DNA from: Mantamonas sphyraenae
Lineage: Eukaryota > CRuMs > Mantamonadidae
DNA: 64,000 bases
Assembly (NCBI GenBank): GCA_026936335.1
Contig: JAPMXV010000020.1
Span: 186,001 to 250,000 of the forward strand
Direction of reading: 5' to 3'
Under the pieces are notes generated by a model. The model did not search any database and was not told where the DNA came from. It saw only the letters and a program-made list of their open reading frames with translations. Position 1 is the first letter of the stretch, and the number at the start of each line of letters is the position of its first letter. Positions 42,601 to 52,752 of this stretch are shown piece by piece. Position numbers and translations under genes: made by a program.

Positions 42601-45600
42601 TCAGGTGCTGCCGCCTGTGGCGGACCTTGTCAAGGCGAACGAGGAGGCGCTGAAGGAGAAAAGCACGTGGCATTTTGCAAAGCACCACACACAAACGGTG
42701 TACAAGGCGTTCTTGGACGACACGGCGCGGCTGCAGCCTCTGATGGAACTGTTTGCGGAGCCTGCCAATGCCCAGAGCATCAGCGCGGGATTGAACTCGT
42801 TCTTTGCGGCAGAAATGCCTGAATTCGCGGCGCAGCTTCGATTGAACACGAATTTTGACGCGGAACTGAGCGCACAACACAGCGCAGAGATGGTAGAGGC
42901 GCTGCACAATGCATGCAAGGCGGTGGAGGTCGTGCAAAAGGTGATCAAGGCAGCTGCACGCGGATCTGGGCAGATGCCGATGGAGCGCTGGAACGCGGTG
43001 GTAGACGCAGCGGCAAAGAACACCAATGCATCTGCGCTGCTGCACACGTTGGCAGACACGGTGCTGTCGCACACGGGCGCGGTGCACGACCAGATTTTGG
43101 AGCGTGTCGAGGCAGCACGTGCGGCGACGGCGAGGGAGTTTGTGAAACAGCGGGAGACGCTGCAACATGCAGTGTTGCCGCTGTTGCCGCTGCTGCACGA
43201 GGTGGCAGCGACTCAGGTGCGCAAGGACATTGATGAGAGGTTTACTCTGAACGAAGAGGTTGCGACAGAGTACGTGCAAGCGGCTCTGGAGTACGTGCAG
43301 GTGGGAGCCAAGCTGCAGCACATTTTGCCGCGGGTGAACTTTGGAGAGATTGACGACGTGCGATACATTGTGCAGGTGACACTCGAGTCTGTGTCTGCGG
43401 CGTTCCGCAAGCACGCAGAGGAGCCGGAATGGAACGCAGTGGAGTGGATGGCGGAAGCAGTTTCGCTGAGCGGGAAGCCGCTGAGTAGTGCGCGTCTGAT
43501 GGGCGTGGCGAAGGAGATGTCACATGTGTTGGCGTGGGAGGTGCAGCGAGACGTGGTGGCCGAGTCGCTGACGGCATTGCTGCGTGTACTGCAGTCGAGC
43601 AACAGCATGGTGCGTCTGTCAAAGGCGATCATGGAGGACGTGAAGGAGTTTGTGGCTGGGCAAACGTCTGCCATCAGCCGATTGACGTTTGAGCGTCGCT
43701 TTGCGCAACAGGAGTTTGTGCCGATTGTGGCTCGGCACATCATCGGGGCGCTGGGGGAGAGCCAGCACCAGCTTGTGTGTGAGTGGGCGCTGGCGTGCGT
43801 GTCTGTGACGACGGACGCGCGGGTGGAACTGGTGACGGCGGACATGCTGGGATACCTTGGGCCGACACTTGCGGAGCTGTTGCCTCGCACGCAAGGGGCG
43901 CTTGGACAGCACATGCGAGACACGCTTGTGTCTGAAGAACCAGAGGATATGTTGGTGCGTGCGTTGGGTTCCGTGGGCGAGGCGATGCAGACACAGCTGT
44001 ACGCGGTGTTTATGCACATGGACGAGATCAAAGCGGGCTTTGTGCGTGAGCTTGTTCACCACTTCCGCAAGGATGTGTTTGCGGCGATCGAGTATGGGGA
44101 CGACCACTCGCTGTGCACGTGGTTGTCAGGGATCACGGGCGTGGCGGTTGGCCCCGATGGAATCATTGAGCGTGCAGATGTGGCGGCAGCGGACGAGGAA
44201 GCAGAGGAGGAGGAGGAGGAGGAGCAGGGTGAGGGTGACTGGGCGCCGCTACGTGGTGTGATTACGGTGCTTCGTGCGCACAACTCGCTGTATGGGTTGG
44301 AAACGCGCAACGACAGGCAAGAGATTTTGCGGGCGCTGCTGACGGGATTGTGCGAGGCGTACGTGGAGGAGGAGGAGAATCTGCGGGACATTGAGCCGCT
44401 GCTGTTTAGCAACAAGAAGCACAAGGGCGGCCTGTTCCACCGAGAGTTTGTGCGCACGCTTGTGTCTCGCGTGGATGCGATGCGTGTGGTGGAGGTGTTT
44501 GCGCGTGCAGTTGTGAGCAAGCTGGGAGCCAACTCGGGCGAACCCGGACGTGCGGCGTCGAGGCAAGTGCGCAACACGATGGCTGTGGGCGACCCGTCGC
44601 TTACACTGACGGCGTCGTATGTGAGGTCGTGGAACCCGTCGTGTGGAGCAATGGTGGAGGCGGTGGCAAGCGCCGTGGAGGAACAGTTGGACGACGGGGA
44701 GAAGGAGGCGTTGGTGCAGACCGTGCTGAGCGCCCTGTCGACACTGAAGTACCCTGTGGCGGGCGGGAAGCGACGCACAGTGACGGAAGAGGCGCAGGTG
44801 TTGGAGTACGCCGTGGCAGGGGCAGCGGAAAACCGGGGTGTGACGCGAGACTTGACGCGGTCACTGGTGTCTGTGCTTCGCAGCGTGGCGTCTGCATCTG
44901 AGGATGACGAGTTGATTGCGGCGACAGGGGCATTGTCCGAAGAGTTGACGCCTGCGTACGAGGCGGTGCTCGCTCTGGAGGCATTGCGCAGCGTGCAGGC
45001 ACACGTTGAGGTGCTCGTGGTGGATGTTGGGGCAGAGGCGGAGGGCCATAGGCTGGTTGATTGCAAAGTGGACGGCGTGTCGGAAGGAAGGGTTGTGAGT
45101 GTGGTTGTGAAGGAGGGAGAGGAGGGCCAATTGCTGCAGCAGCTTGCGAGGAACGCTGTGCAAGTGCTGTCGCTTCCTGGAATGGCGGTACAGCTGCTCG
45201 TGAGTGCCAAGTTGGATGCACAACAGCTGTATGTGCAGACGGAGAAGTTGTGGAGCAGCCCTGTGGGCGACGCGATGATTGATGGGACGGCGGAGTTGGC
45301 GGGTGGTGGTCGTGTGGATGAGGTGGAGGAAGTGGAAGTGGCCGCAGAGGAGGAGGGAGAGGGGGAGGAGGAGGAGGAGGAAGATGAGTGGGGCTTCTTC
45401 CAGCAGCAGTTTGAGCAGCAGGATGTGGGTGCGCTTGCAAAGGCGGCGGTGCGTGTCGTGCCTCTGATTGAGAGATACGCGCTGCGTGTGGTGCCGCAAG
45501 AGATGGCTGCGTTTGTGCAGGAACAGCCTCTGCCGGAGGGGTGCGTGCGTGAGCTGCTGACGCGGCTGGTGGACGAGCTTGAGGCGTCGCCGCTGTCGTT

Positions 45601-48600
45601 TGTGGGAGCACAAATGCGAGAGCAGATGAAGTCGCTGGAACAGGTGCTGAGCAGTCCGTCTATGCACAAATCGATTCGTGCGACGGTGGTGGACAAGGTG
45701 TTGTTGGGAGTGGCGAATGTGACGAACGGAGACGAGGTGATTGTGCGTGTGCTGGGTGGATTGAGGGGATCGACGTCGATCCTGGACGCATCTGTGTTGC
45801 AGAGGGTGTTTGCGAAAATGCTGTCGTCGGTGGACACGATGAAGATCCTGCAGGAGCTGTTTGTGGAAATGGCGTCGTCGGTGGTTCCGTTTGCGCTGCT
45901 TGCGCGCATGTTTGACTTGCTGGACAGTGGACACACACGTGTGGCGGAGGCAGAGGGAGGAAACGGATGCTTTGGATCGTGGTGCGGCGGTGCAACGGTG
46001 CAGGAGGCAGAGGGGGCGCCGGCGGAGATGGACGAACAGTCGATGAAGGAGTTTGCCAAGCTGCTGGCGACGACGGCGCTGAAGGTGATGCAGGTGGACC
46101 CGCAGCTTGTGGTGCGTCAGACGGTGGGCGACCTGGCAGCGATCCTGCCTGTGGACACTGTGCTCTCGGACGTGCGGTCACGTATGCGCAACTCAAGCCG
46201 GCACTTTTTCGCAAACCTGAAGGTCATGGCGACGCGTGCGCTGCACGAGATCCCGAGCGAGGAGCCGTTGGCAAAGTGCCGCCGATTGCTTGTGGCAGTG
46301 ATGTCTGCAAACGGGGACGGTGCGGCAGCGGAGGAGCTGAGCCGGGACCAGCTGATGCGCGTGTGTGAGGCCATGGTGGAACGAGTGTTTGAGGCGTTGC
46401 GCAACGTGTCTGGAAGCCGAATGGTGCTTGTGGAAGCACTGGGAGAAGGGAAGGTGCAAGAGGTTGTGGAGCGAGCGATGGAAATGGTGGACGCAAAGGC
46501 ACTTGTGCGTGGGGCGGTTGCGGACGCGTGGGAAACGCTGCTTGCGCCGGTTCTGGAGGAGAGGGAAGAGATGAGCGAGATTGTGGAGGAGGTTGTGCGC
46601 TGGTGGCCGCATATCCAACAGCTGGAGATGAACTACGTGCGCAGCATGCCGCGTGGGGTGAGCGGGGGAGCGGCGGTGGAGCTTGTGCAAGCGACGGTTG
46701 TGGACACGAGGGACGTGATGCTGCAGATGGCGCTGGACGAGATACACGGCAGCGACTTGCCAATTCCGAGTGACAGCGAGGAGGAGGAAGAAGAGGAGGT
46801 GGAGGTGGAGGTGGACGAGGTGGCTGTGGGTGTGGACGAAGCGAGTGAGGAGTTTGCGGCGGAGGACGTCCAGGCAGTGATGAGGCAGTGTGTATGCGGC
46901 GCAGATGTTGCTGGACGCCTGTTGAAGGCGCATGGAGGAGAGGTGGAGGCGGCGGTTGCGGGTGTGCCTGTGCTGAAGGCGGAGGAGGTGCCGTACGCGA
47001 TGAATGTGGAGGGCCTGCAGGAGAGTGTGATGGAGGACCTGAAGGTACAGCTGTTTGCATGCATGTCGGATGCGTGGATGGTGCCGAGCTCGTTGGTGGA
47101 CGTGTTTGAACGGTTTTGGGAGGTGTTTGCACGTGCGGTGGACGAGGGGGCGGTTATGGAAGAGGTGAGCCGTGCTGTGACGGCCGGGGTGGTGAGTCCG
47201 ACGGGGTGGAGTGTGGATGCGGCCAAGGGCACGGTGCACACGTGTGTGGTGAAGATGTACGAGCAGGTGTTTGACGTGCGGCGGGTTGTGGAGAATGCGT
47301 CGGAAGATGAGGTGGAACAGCTGGTGCCGTACCTGGGAGCGGTGTTTGTGGAAGAACGGCTGGAGACGGCGCTGTCTGTGGTGGCGATGCCGACAGGGAG
47401 CGGAAACGCGACGAATCTTGTGCATGGGGTGTTTGCGGCGGTGGGAGACACGGTGTCGAAGGAGACGATGGAGAGTGCGGTGGAGCAGCTGATGGAGAAT
47501 CTGGGGATGTCGATGCTCACGGATGTGGTTGCGCCGGTGGACGAGTCGATGCGGTCGGAGAAGTACGGAGCGGCTGTGTCGCAGCTGTTTGTGGAGCAAG
47601 TGAACAGGCTGCGACGTGGGCTGGAAGGCGGGCCGCTGCACTTTTTGAGCGAGGCTCTGGGGACGGAGGAGGTGCAGGGACAACTGGAGCAGGTTGTGCC
47701 TGCGGTGCTGAGCCGAGTGATGACGACGGCGGTGGGGCTGCTGTCGAAGCCGGAGGCGTACGAATTTGTGCGGAGCAAGGTGCTGGGAGTGGGAAGTGCA
47801 TCGCGTCTGGACAGCGTGAGCTTCACGGAAGCGCTGTTGCGTGTGGTGCCGCCGGAGGAGCTTATGCACGAGTTTATCCGCTCGCTTTTTGTGATGGTGT
47901 CGTCACCGCTGGAGATGATTGCGCATCAGAAGCTTGCGCCCGTGCTGGCGTCGCTGAACGAACGCCGCGTGCGCAAGGACCTTGTGCGGCGCGTGCACCA
48001 GACGCAGGAGCAGCTGACGGCAAACCTGTTTGCAAAGTTGGAGGAGCTGCGTGGGATTGTGCCAAGCAGCGAGGCGAGCGTGGACGAAAAGACACTGCCT
48101 GGCCCGCTGCAACGTGTGTGGGGCCTTGTGCCGTGGGACGTGATGGACGCTGAGCTTCGGGGACGTGCTGTGAAGAGCATGCACGAAGGGCTGATGGATG
48201 CGGTGATGACAAAGGAGAACGCACACACGGCGTTGCGCGGGGCAAAGGGGGGCCTGCCGGGGGTGGTTCGAGCAGCGGCGATGGCAGAGCCGTTGCACAT
48301 GTGGGGGCGTATTGTGAAAGAGGCGGTGGTGCCTGTGTTGGAGCAGGGTCTGGAGTCGGAGGCATGGATGAGTGCGCTCGGGGCAGAGTGGGCACGGCTG
48401 GCGGACGAACTGGACTCGGAGAACAAGCGAAAGTACAAGGCTCGGCGACAGTTGCGCTCGACAAAGACGTCGCACAACCTGAACCGCAGGAGCCGAGGGG
48501 ACTCGCTGGAGAAGGAGCGCAAGAAGGCCAAGGTTGTGTATCGGGAGACGATTATGGCGCGCACTGTGTCTCTGCTGGACACGCTTGCTCGCAAAGCCGG

Positions 48601-50551
48601 GCTGGCTGCGCTGGAAAACATCGAGATGGGAGAGGAGGCTGTGGAGGAGATGCGTGTGGAGGTGGCCGGGATCGTGGAGGGGCTGTTTGAGGAAGTGGGT
48701 GCAGAGTACCTGCGTGCGCGCAGCGACGGATACGGTTGGCTGTATGCGCTGTACCGTCTGGAAGCGGACCAACAACAGACGCTGGGCCGTCAGCTGGCCG
48801 GTGTGCTTGCGTCGTTGCCTGTGTTGGGGGAGCGCATTGCGGATTTGGTTGAGCGGGACGTGTGCGACCCATCGGACGTGCTGTGGGCGTTGCTTGGCGA
48901 AACGTGGCACGCAAGCATGAGTGTGCCGTTTGACGAAGAGACGGGCTACATCGAGAGCGGGTTTGTGCTGCCTGTGCTGACGCACGATCGTTTGTGGAGC
49001 GGAGTGGAGAGCGTGGTGGAGATGGTTGCCGGGAAACTGTGCGGGATGGACTCGTTGGAGCCGACGCTGAAGCGATTCTGCAGGTACGTGGCGGGCGGAG
49101 CAGGTGCAGTGCAGCTGACGGAGCAGGACATCTTTTGGGAGGAGAGCGATGACTTTGTCGAGGACATGGAGCGGTGGTACACGAGGAAGTTTGCACACGG
49201 AGGAGTGAACGAGGAGATGCGAGAGACGATGCGTGGTCTGGCTGTGAGGAGGCAGGAACAGGTGCTGAGCGACCGAGATGAGATGGATGGGTGGGCAAAG
49301 GAGTACGGGGTGCGTGACCCGGAGGTGGGTGTGTGCCTGCACTATCTGGATGAGACGCTGAAGGGGATGTGGGGGCTGTGCAGCAAGGCGGAGCTGATCG
49401 AGTGGATTGCGGAGGATGCGCTTCATGCGCTGCAGACGCCGAGCAGCAACGGGCCGGGAGCGGTGGAGTATGCGCACGAGATGTGGAAGAGCATGGAGAG
49501 CGGGATGGCCGACTGGCTGCGTCGTGCAAACACACAGTTTTGGGAGGTTGCGTGCGCAGAGGTGGAGGCGAGGCTGCAGCAGCTGGGACAAGAGGTAACG
49601 CAGCTGTTGGCGGTGCAGGGGATCCGTGCGGAAGAGTTGCAACTCGAGAGGCTGATGCAAGGATGGCTGGGGCAGGCTGACCTGCGGGGACTGTGCGTGG
49701 CGATGCTACAGCGGTCGTCGTATGCGCTTGTGCAGCAGACGCTGTTGGGAAGCGGCCCGGCACTGGTGGGTGCGGTGAAGGCGACGCTGACGGCGCCGGC
49801 AGACGGGGAAGTGGACCAGAACATGGTGCAGCACGCGTGGGAGATGATCAAATCGAACAAGAAGGCGATGGGAGAGATGTTGATCAAGGGTAGCCGGGAA
49901 CTGCTGAGCAGGTACGCGGCGGAGAGCCAGGGGATGGTGCGTGGGATGGTTGCACAGAGCAAGCTGTCGATGCAAGCGGTGGCACAGATTCTGGGACCGG
50001 AAGCGAGTGGCCTGCTGGACGGCGTGCAGAGCAACCCGTATGTGAAGATGGTTGCGCGGCTGCTGGTGGACGTGAAGCGAAAGCTGGGCAATCCGCCGAT
50101 TGCAGATGCGCAGTTGCGGGTCAAGGTGGCGGAGGTTGTGTTTAAGCGGCTGCTGAAGCGTGTGGAGGAGATCTTTGGGGTCAGCCAGGGGCAGATCGTG
50201 AAGACGATGTTTGTGGCGCTGGGCACGCTGAGTGGGGTGTTTGTGTTTATCTTTTTCGGGATCTCTGCGGTGAGCGGGCCCGGGACGGTGTTTGCCGTGG
50301 TCAACACGGCCATTGTGGGTGTGGCAGGCTTTGCAAACAACATGAAGGACAAGAAGGGGGACGACGACCAGCTGACGGTGAGTGACGGGGATGTGCAGAG
50401 TGGTGGCGGTGGGGTTCTCATGCAGATGGTGCAGAATGCGATGGAGGGCTTGGTGGAGGAGGGAGGGGTGGTGTGGAATGGGATCGTCGATGAGATCTGC
50501 GCTGCGGTGAGGGAGGACGACGAGATGCGGGGGTTGTTGGGCGGAGTTTAG
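36673..50551 (+). CDS. Giant (about 4,600 residue) multi-pass membrane protein, unknown family
   Basis: Not recognised. Two exons are clear: up to 38321 and 38440-50551 (phase 2, G|GTAAGT donor), the second an uninterrupted 12.1 kb. The 5' end is unresolved: coding probably begins after a GGTCAG acceptor at 36672, where a hydrophobic signal or anchor (LAVLGSLTLLVFVNSVDSG) starts; an upstream first exon with ATG near 36420-36489 is possible. Order: an extracellular-type domain of ~400 residues rich in Ser/Thr/Val with several NxS/T sites; a helix at about 37908-37995; about five more helices between 38240 and 38740; a ~3,800-residue mainly helical region with acidic inserts (EEEEEEEQGEG and similar) at about 44200, 45330 and 46780; and a final hydrophobic pair near 50210-50330 (VALGTLSGVFVFIFFGISAVSG). 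The frame stays open for 12 kb with conserved-looking composition, so it is real. No catalytic motif was seen. Confidence 0.85.
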
Positions 50552-52602
50552 GGGTTTGGCTGAATGAAGGATAGGATGCGATGGATGAGCTCGTCTGGGA
50601 GGGTCATCCACAGGGCTGTGGGTGTGTAGGCGTCCATGGAGCCGACGGTGAACATGATGTCGCGCTCGGTGGTGTTGATGAGGAGGGCGAGTTCGATGGC
50701 GGCGTCGGTGGCGTCGTTGTGCACAAGCCAGTGCGTGGAGTGGGACCAGTGGTGGGATCGTGCGCAGGAGATGGCTTGTGGGGATGGGCGAGCTCCCCAT
50801 TCGCGCAAGAGATCGATCGCTGCGTTGCTGTGGTTGTCGACAGCTGCGTGCAATGGAGACGGATCAGTGCGCGCGTTTGCAGAGACGCCCCAGTCGTGGA
50901 GTGTGTGCATGGAGGATGTGTCGTTTCGGGAGCAGGCTTGCACAAAGAGAGTGGCTTGGGAGAGATTGCGCTGGACGAGCTGCTGGACATCGTCGTTGGC
51001 GATGCCCAAGAAAAGGCAGGTGCGGTTGGATTCAAGGGCTTGAAGCAGTTTCGCAATGCCTGGCTTGCCGATGTGTGCCCTGTGTCGGTCTAGACGCAGC
51101 TCCTGGAGCGTGGTGTTTGAGACAAGGACCGAGGCCCACGCTGCGGCCAGGTCGTTGTCGATGCGGACCCCTTGCAGGGCAAGAACTTCCAATGTTGTGT
51201 TTTGAGTGAGAGCATCGGCTATGGAGGAGACGCCATCAGCACCAAGGTCGTTCTCGTCCAACAAAAGCTTGCGCAAAGAGGTATTGTGAACGAGGGCCGC
51301 CGCCAGGGCCTGTGCGCCCATGTCGTGGATGTGGTTGCGGTCCAATCGGAGCGTGTGCAGGGTGTGGCGATGTTGGATGACGTGTGCAATGGCCTCTGCA
51401 CCGCAGGGAGAGAGATTTGTTTGGCCCATGTCGAGGATTCGTACGGAGTTGTTTTCGAGCAACCCGTCGGCCAGAGCGCACACATCGTCATCGTCGAGAG
51501 GGCAGTGGCGGAGATGTAGTGATGTGAGCGAGGTGACTTGCTTCAGCGCGGAAGCAAGCTGGAAGCAGAGAGTGCCGGAAATGGGGAGTCTGTTTGCAGC
51601 AAGGGAAGAGAGCGTGGAGCCAAGGAGCAGCGAGTGCAGTTGCGGCATCTCGATAGGGTTACCGCTTAACATGAGGCTCTTCAGCGTGGTGTTGTTCTCG
51701 AGAGCCGCTGCCAGTTGGGATTTGTCGTCGGAGAAGGAGTTCCAGCCCAGGTCGAGCTCGGTGAGGGAAGAGTTGTCCTGCAGGGCGTTCAAGATGAGCC
51801 CTGCGCCTTCACAAAGCTGATTGGCACTGAGGTGAAGGGTTTGAAGGGATGTGTTTTGGGTGAGGACCTGCGCAAAGGCTGGGGCGCATGTGGCGCCGGC
51901 TTCGTTGACGTTTAGATCCAATGAAAGGAGTGTGTGGTTGTGCGTGAGTGCGTCTGCAAGTGCCATTGCGCCTGTGGATTTGATGCGGTTGAGCTGGAGG
52001 TGGAGAGAGCGGAGAGTGTAGTTTTCGCGTAGGGCAGCGGCGAGAATGGTGGCCCCTTTGTCGCCGATGCCAAGAGAGGACAGGTAAAGGTGCCGGAGAG
52101 TGGTGTTTGCGGAAAGCTGGATGGCCCACGCCTGTGCGGCGGCTGTGCGACCGAGATTTGCGCCGAGATCGATCGTTTCCACAGACGGAGCGAGCAACGG
52201 GGCCAAAGCGGCGACTGTGTCTTCGGACAACATGTTGCTGCATAGGGAGATGTGGGTGATGGTGTGTTTGGATGTGGACAGGGCTTCGGCGAGACGGAGG
52301 ACGGCGTTGTCTCCCGGCGTTGTGCCGACAAGATCCAGGTGCTGGGGATGCAAGGTGAGATGTGAGAGAGGGGAAGGGGGAGGGGAAGGGGGAGGGGAAC
52401 GGCAGGGGTAGCGGGTTACCTTGTTTGTGGTGGACTCGAGGGCAGTGCGCAAGTCGGCAAGGCTCGTGTTGGGTTGCCCTAGCAAAGACTGAATGGAGTC
52501 CTGGAGGGACTTGGGGAGGGGGGGGTGGGGGGGTAAGGAGATGGGGAAATGGGGGGGGGGGGGGGGGCGGGGGGGGAGGGGAAGGGTGGGCAGACTGACC
52601 AT
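50548..52602 (-). CDS. LRR-ankyrin protein with C-terminal F-box-like motif (paralogue)
   Basis: Paralogue of the gene at 35441-36421. The main exon is 52341-50548; the preceding exon ends at 52420 (AACAAG|GTAACC). The first coding ATG is at 52602. A poly-C stretch between ATG|GTCAGT and CCCCAAG (ending about 52509) looks like an intron that would leave only the ATG in exon 1, giving about 620 residues. Roughly 13 ribonuclease-inhibitor-type LRRs follow (TTLRHLYLSSLGIGDKGATILA, HTLLSLDLNVNEAGATCAPAFA, TTLEVLALQGVRIDNDLAAAWA). Then come ankyrin-like repeats (DPSPLHAAVDNHSNAAIDLLREWGA) and the shared end: TTERDIMFTVGSMDAYTP followed by LPDELIHRILSFI. The stop codon overlaps that of the giant gene. 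Confidence 0.82.
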   Translation of the reverse strand: MVSLPTLPLPPRPPPPPHFPISLPPHPPLPKSLQDSIQSLLGQPNTSLADLRTALESTTNKVTRYPCRSPPPSPPPSPLSHLTLHPQHLDLVGTTPGDNAVLRLAEALSTSKHTITHISLCSNMLSEDTVAALAPLLAPSVETIDLGANLGRTAAAQAWAIQLSANTTLRHLYLSSLGIGDKGATILAAALRENYTLRSLHLQLNRIKSTGAMALADALTHNHTLLSLDLNVNEAGATCAPAFAQVLTQNTSLQTLHLSANQLCEGAGLILNALQDNSSLTELDLGWNSFSDDKSQLAAALENNTTLKSLMLSGNPIEMPQLHSLLLGSTLSSLAANRLPISGTLCFQLASALKQVTSLTSLHLRHCPLDDDDVCALADGLLENNSVRILDMGQTNLSPCGAEAIAHVIQHRHTLHTLRLDRNHIHDMGAQALAAALVHNTSLRKLLLDENDLGADGVSSIADALTQNTTLEVLALQGVRIDNDLAAAWASVLVSNTTLQELRLDRHRAHIGKPGIAKLLQALESNRTCLFLGIANDDVQQLVQRNLSQATLFVQACSRNDTSSMHTLHDWGVSANARTDPSPLHAAVDNHSNAAIDLLREWGARPSPQAISCARSHHWSHSTHWLVHNDATDAAIELALLINTTERDIMFTVGSMDAYTPTALWMTLPDELIHRILSFIQPNP
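52509..52600. repeat. Homopolymeric G tract / G-rich low-complexity stretch
   Basis: Almost pure G on the plus strand (poly-C on the transcribed minus strand), including an uninterrupted run of more than 15 G near 52552-52567. It lies in the likely first intron of the LRR-ankyrin gene. Confidence 0.85.
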
Positions 52603-52752
52603 GGGTGGGGGGAGGTGGTGGTGTGGTTGGGGCAGCGGGTGGAGGCAGCGGGGTGATGAATGGCGTTGTTGGGAAATACGATGTGGCTTGTGGTGCTCTG
52701 TTGACACGTGTGGATGCAGGGTGACGGTGGTGGTGGTCGTGGGGGGTGCGCA

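Noticed and set aside
41993-43414. 473-residue antisense frame over the giant gene, one of many there
   Set aside because: Arg/His/Leu-rich shadow; none of the overlapping antisense frames shows domain signatures or consistent splice sites.
52708-52752. Longer N-terminus for the LRR receptor
   Set aside because: The codon at 52708 is GTG, and the ATG at 52714 places a Gly-rich stretch before an otherwise good signal peptide starting at 52753.
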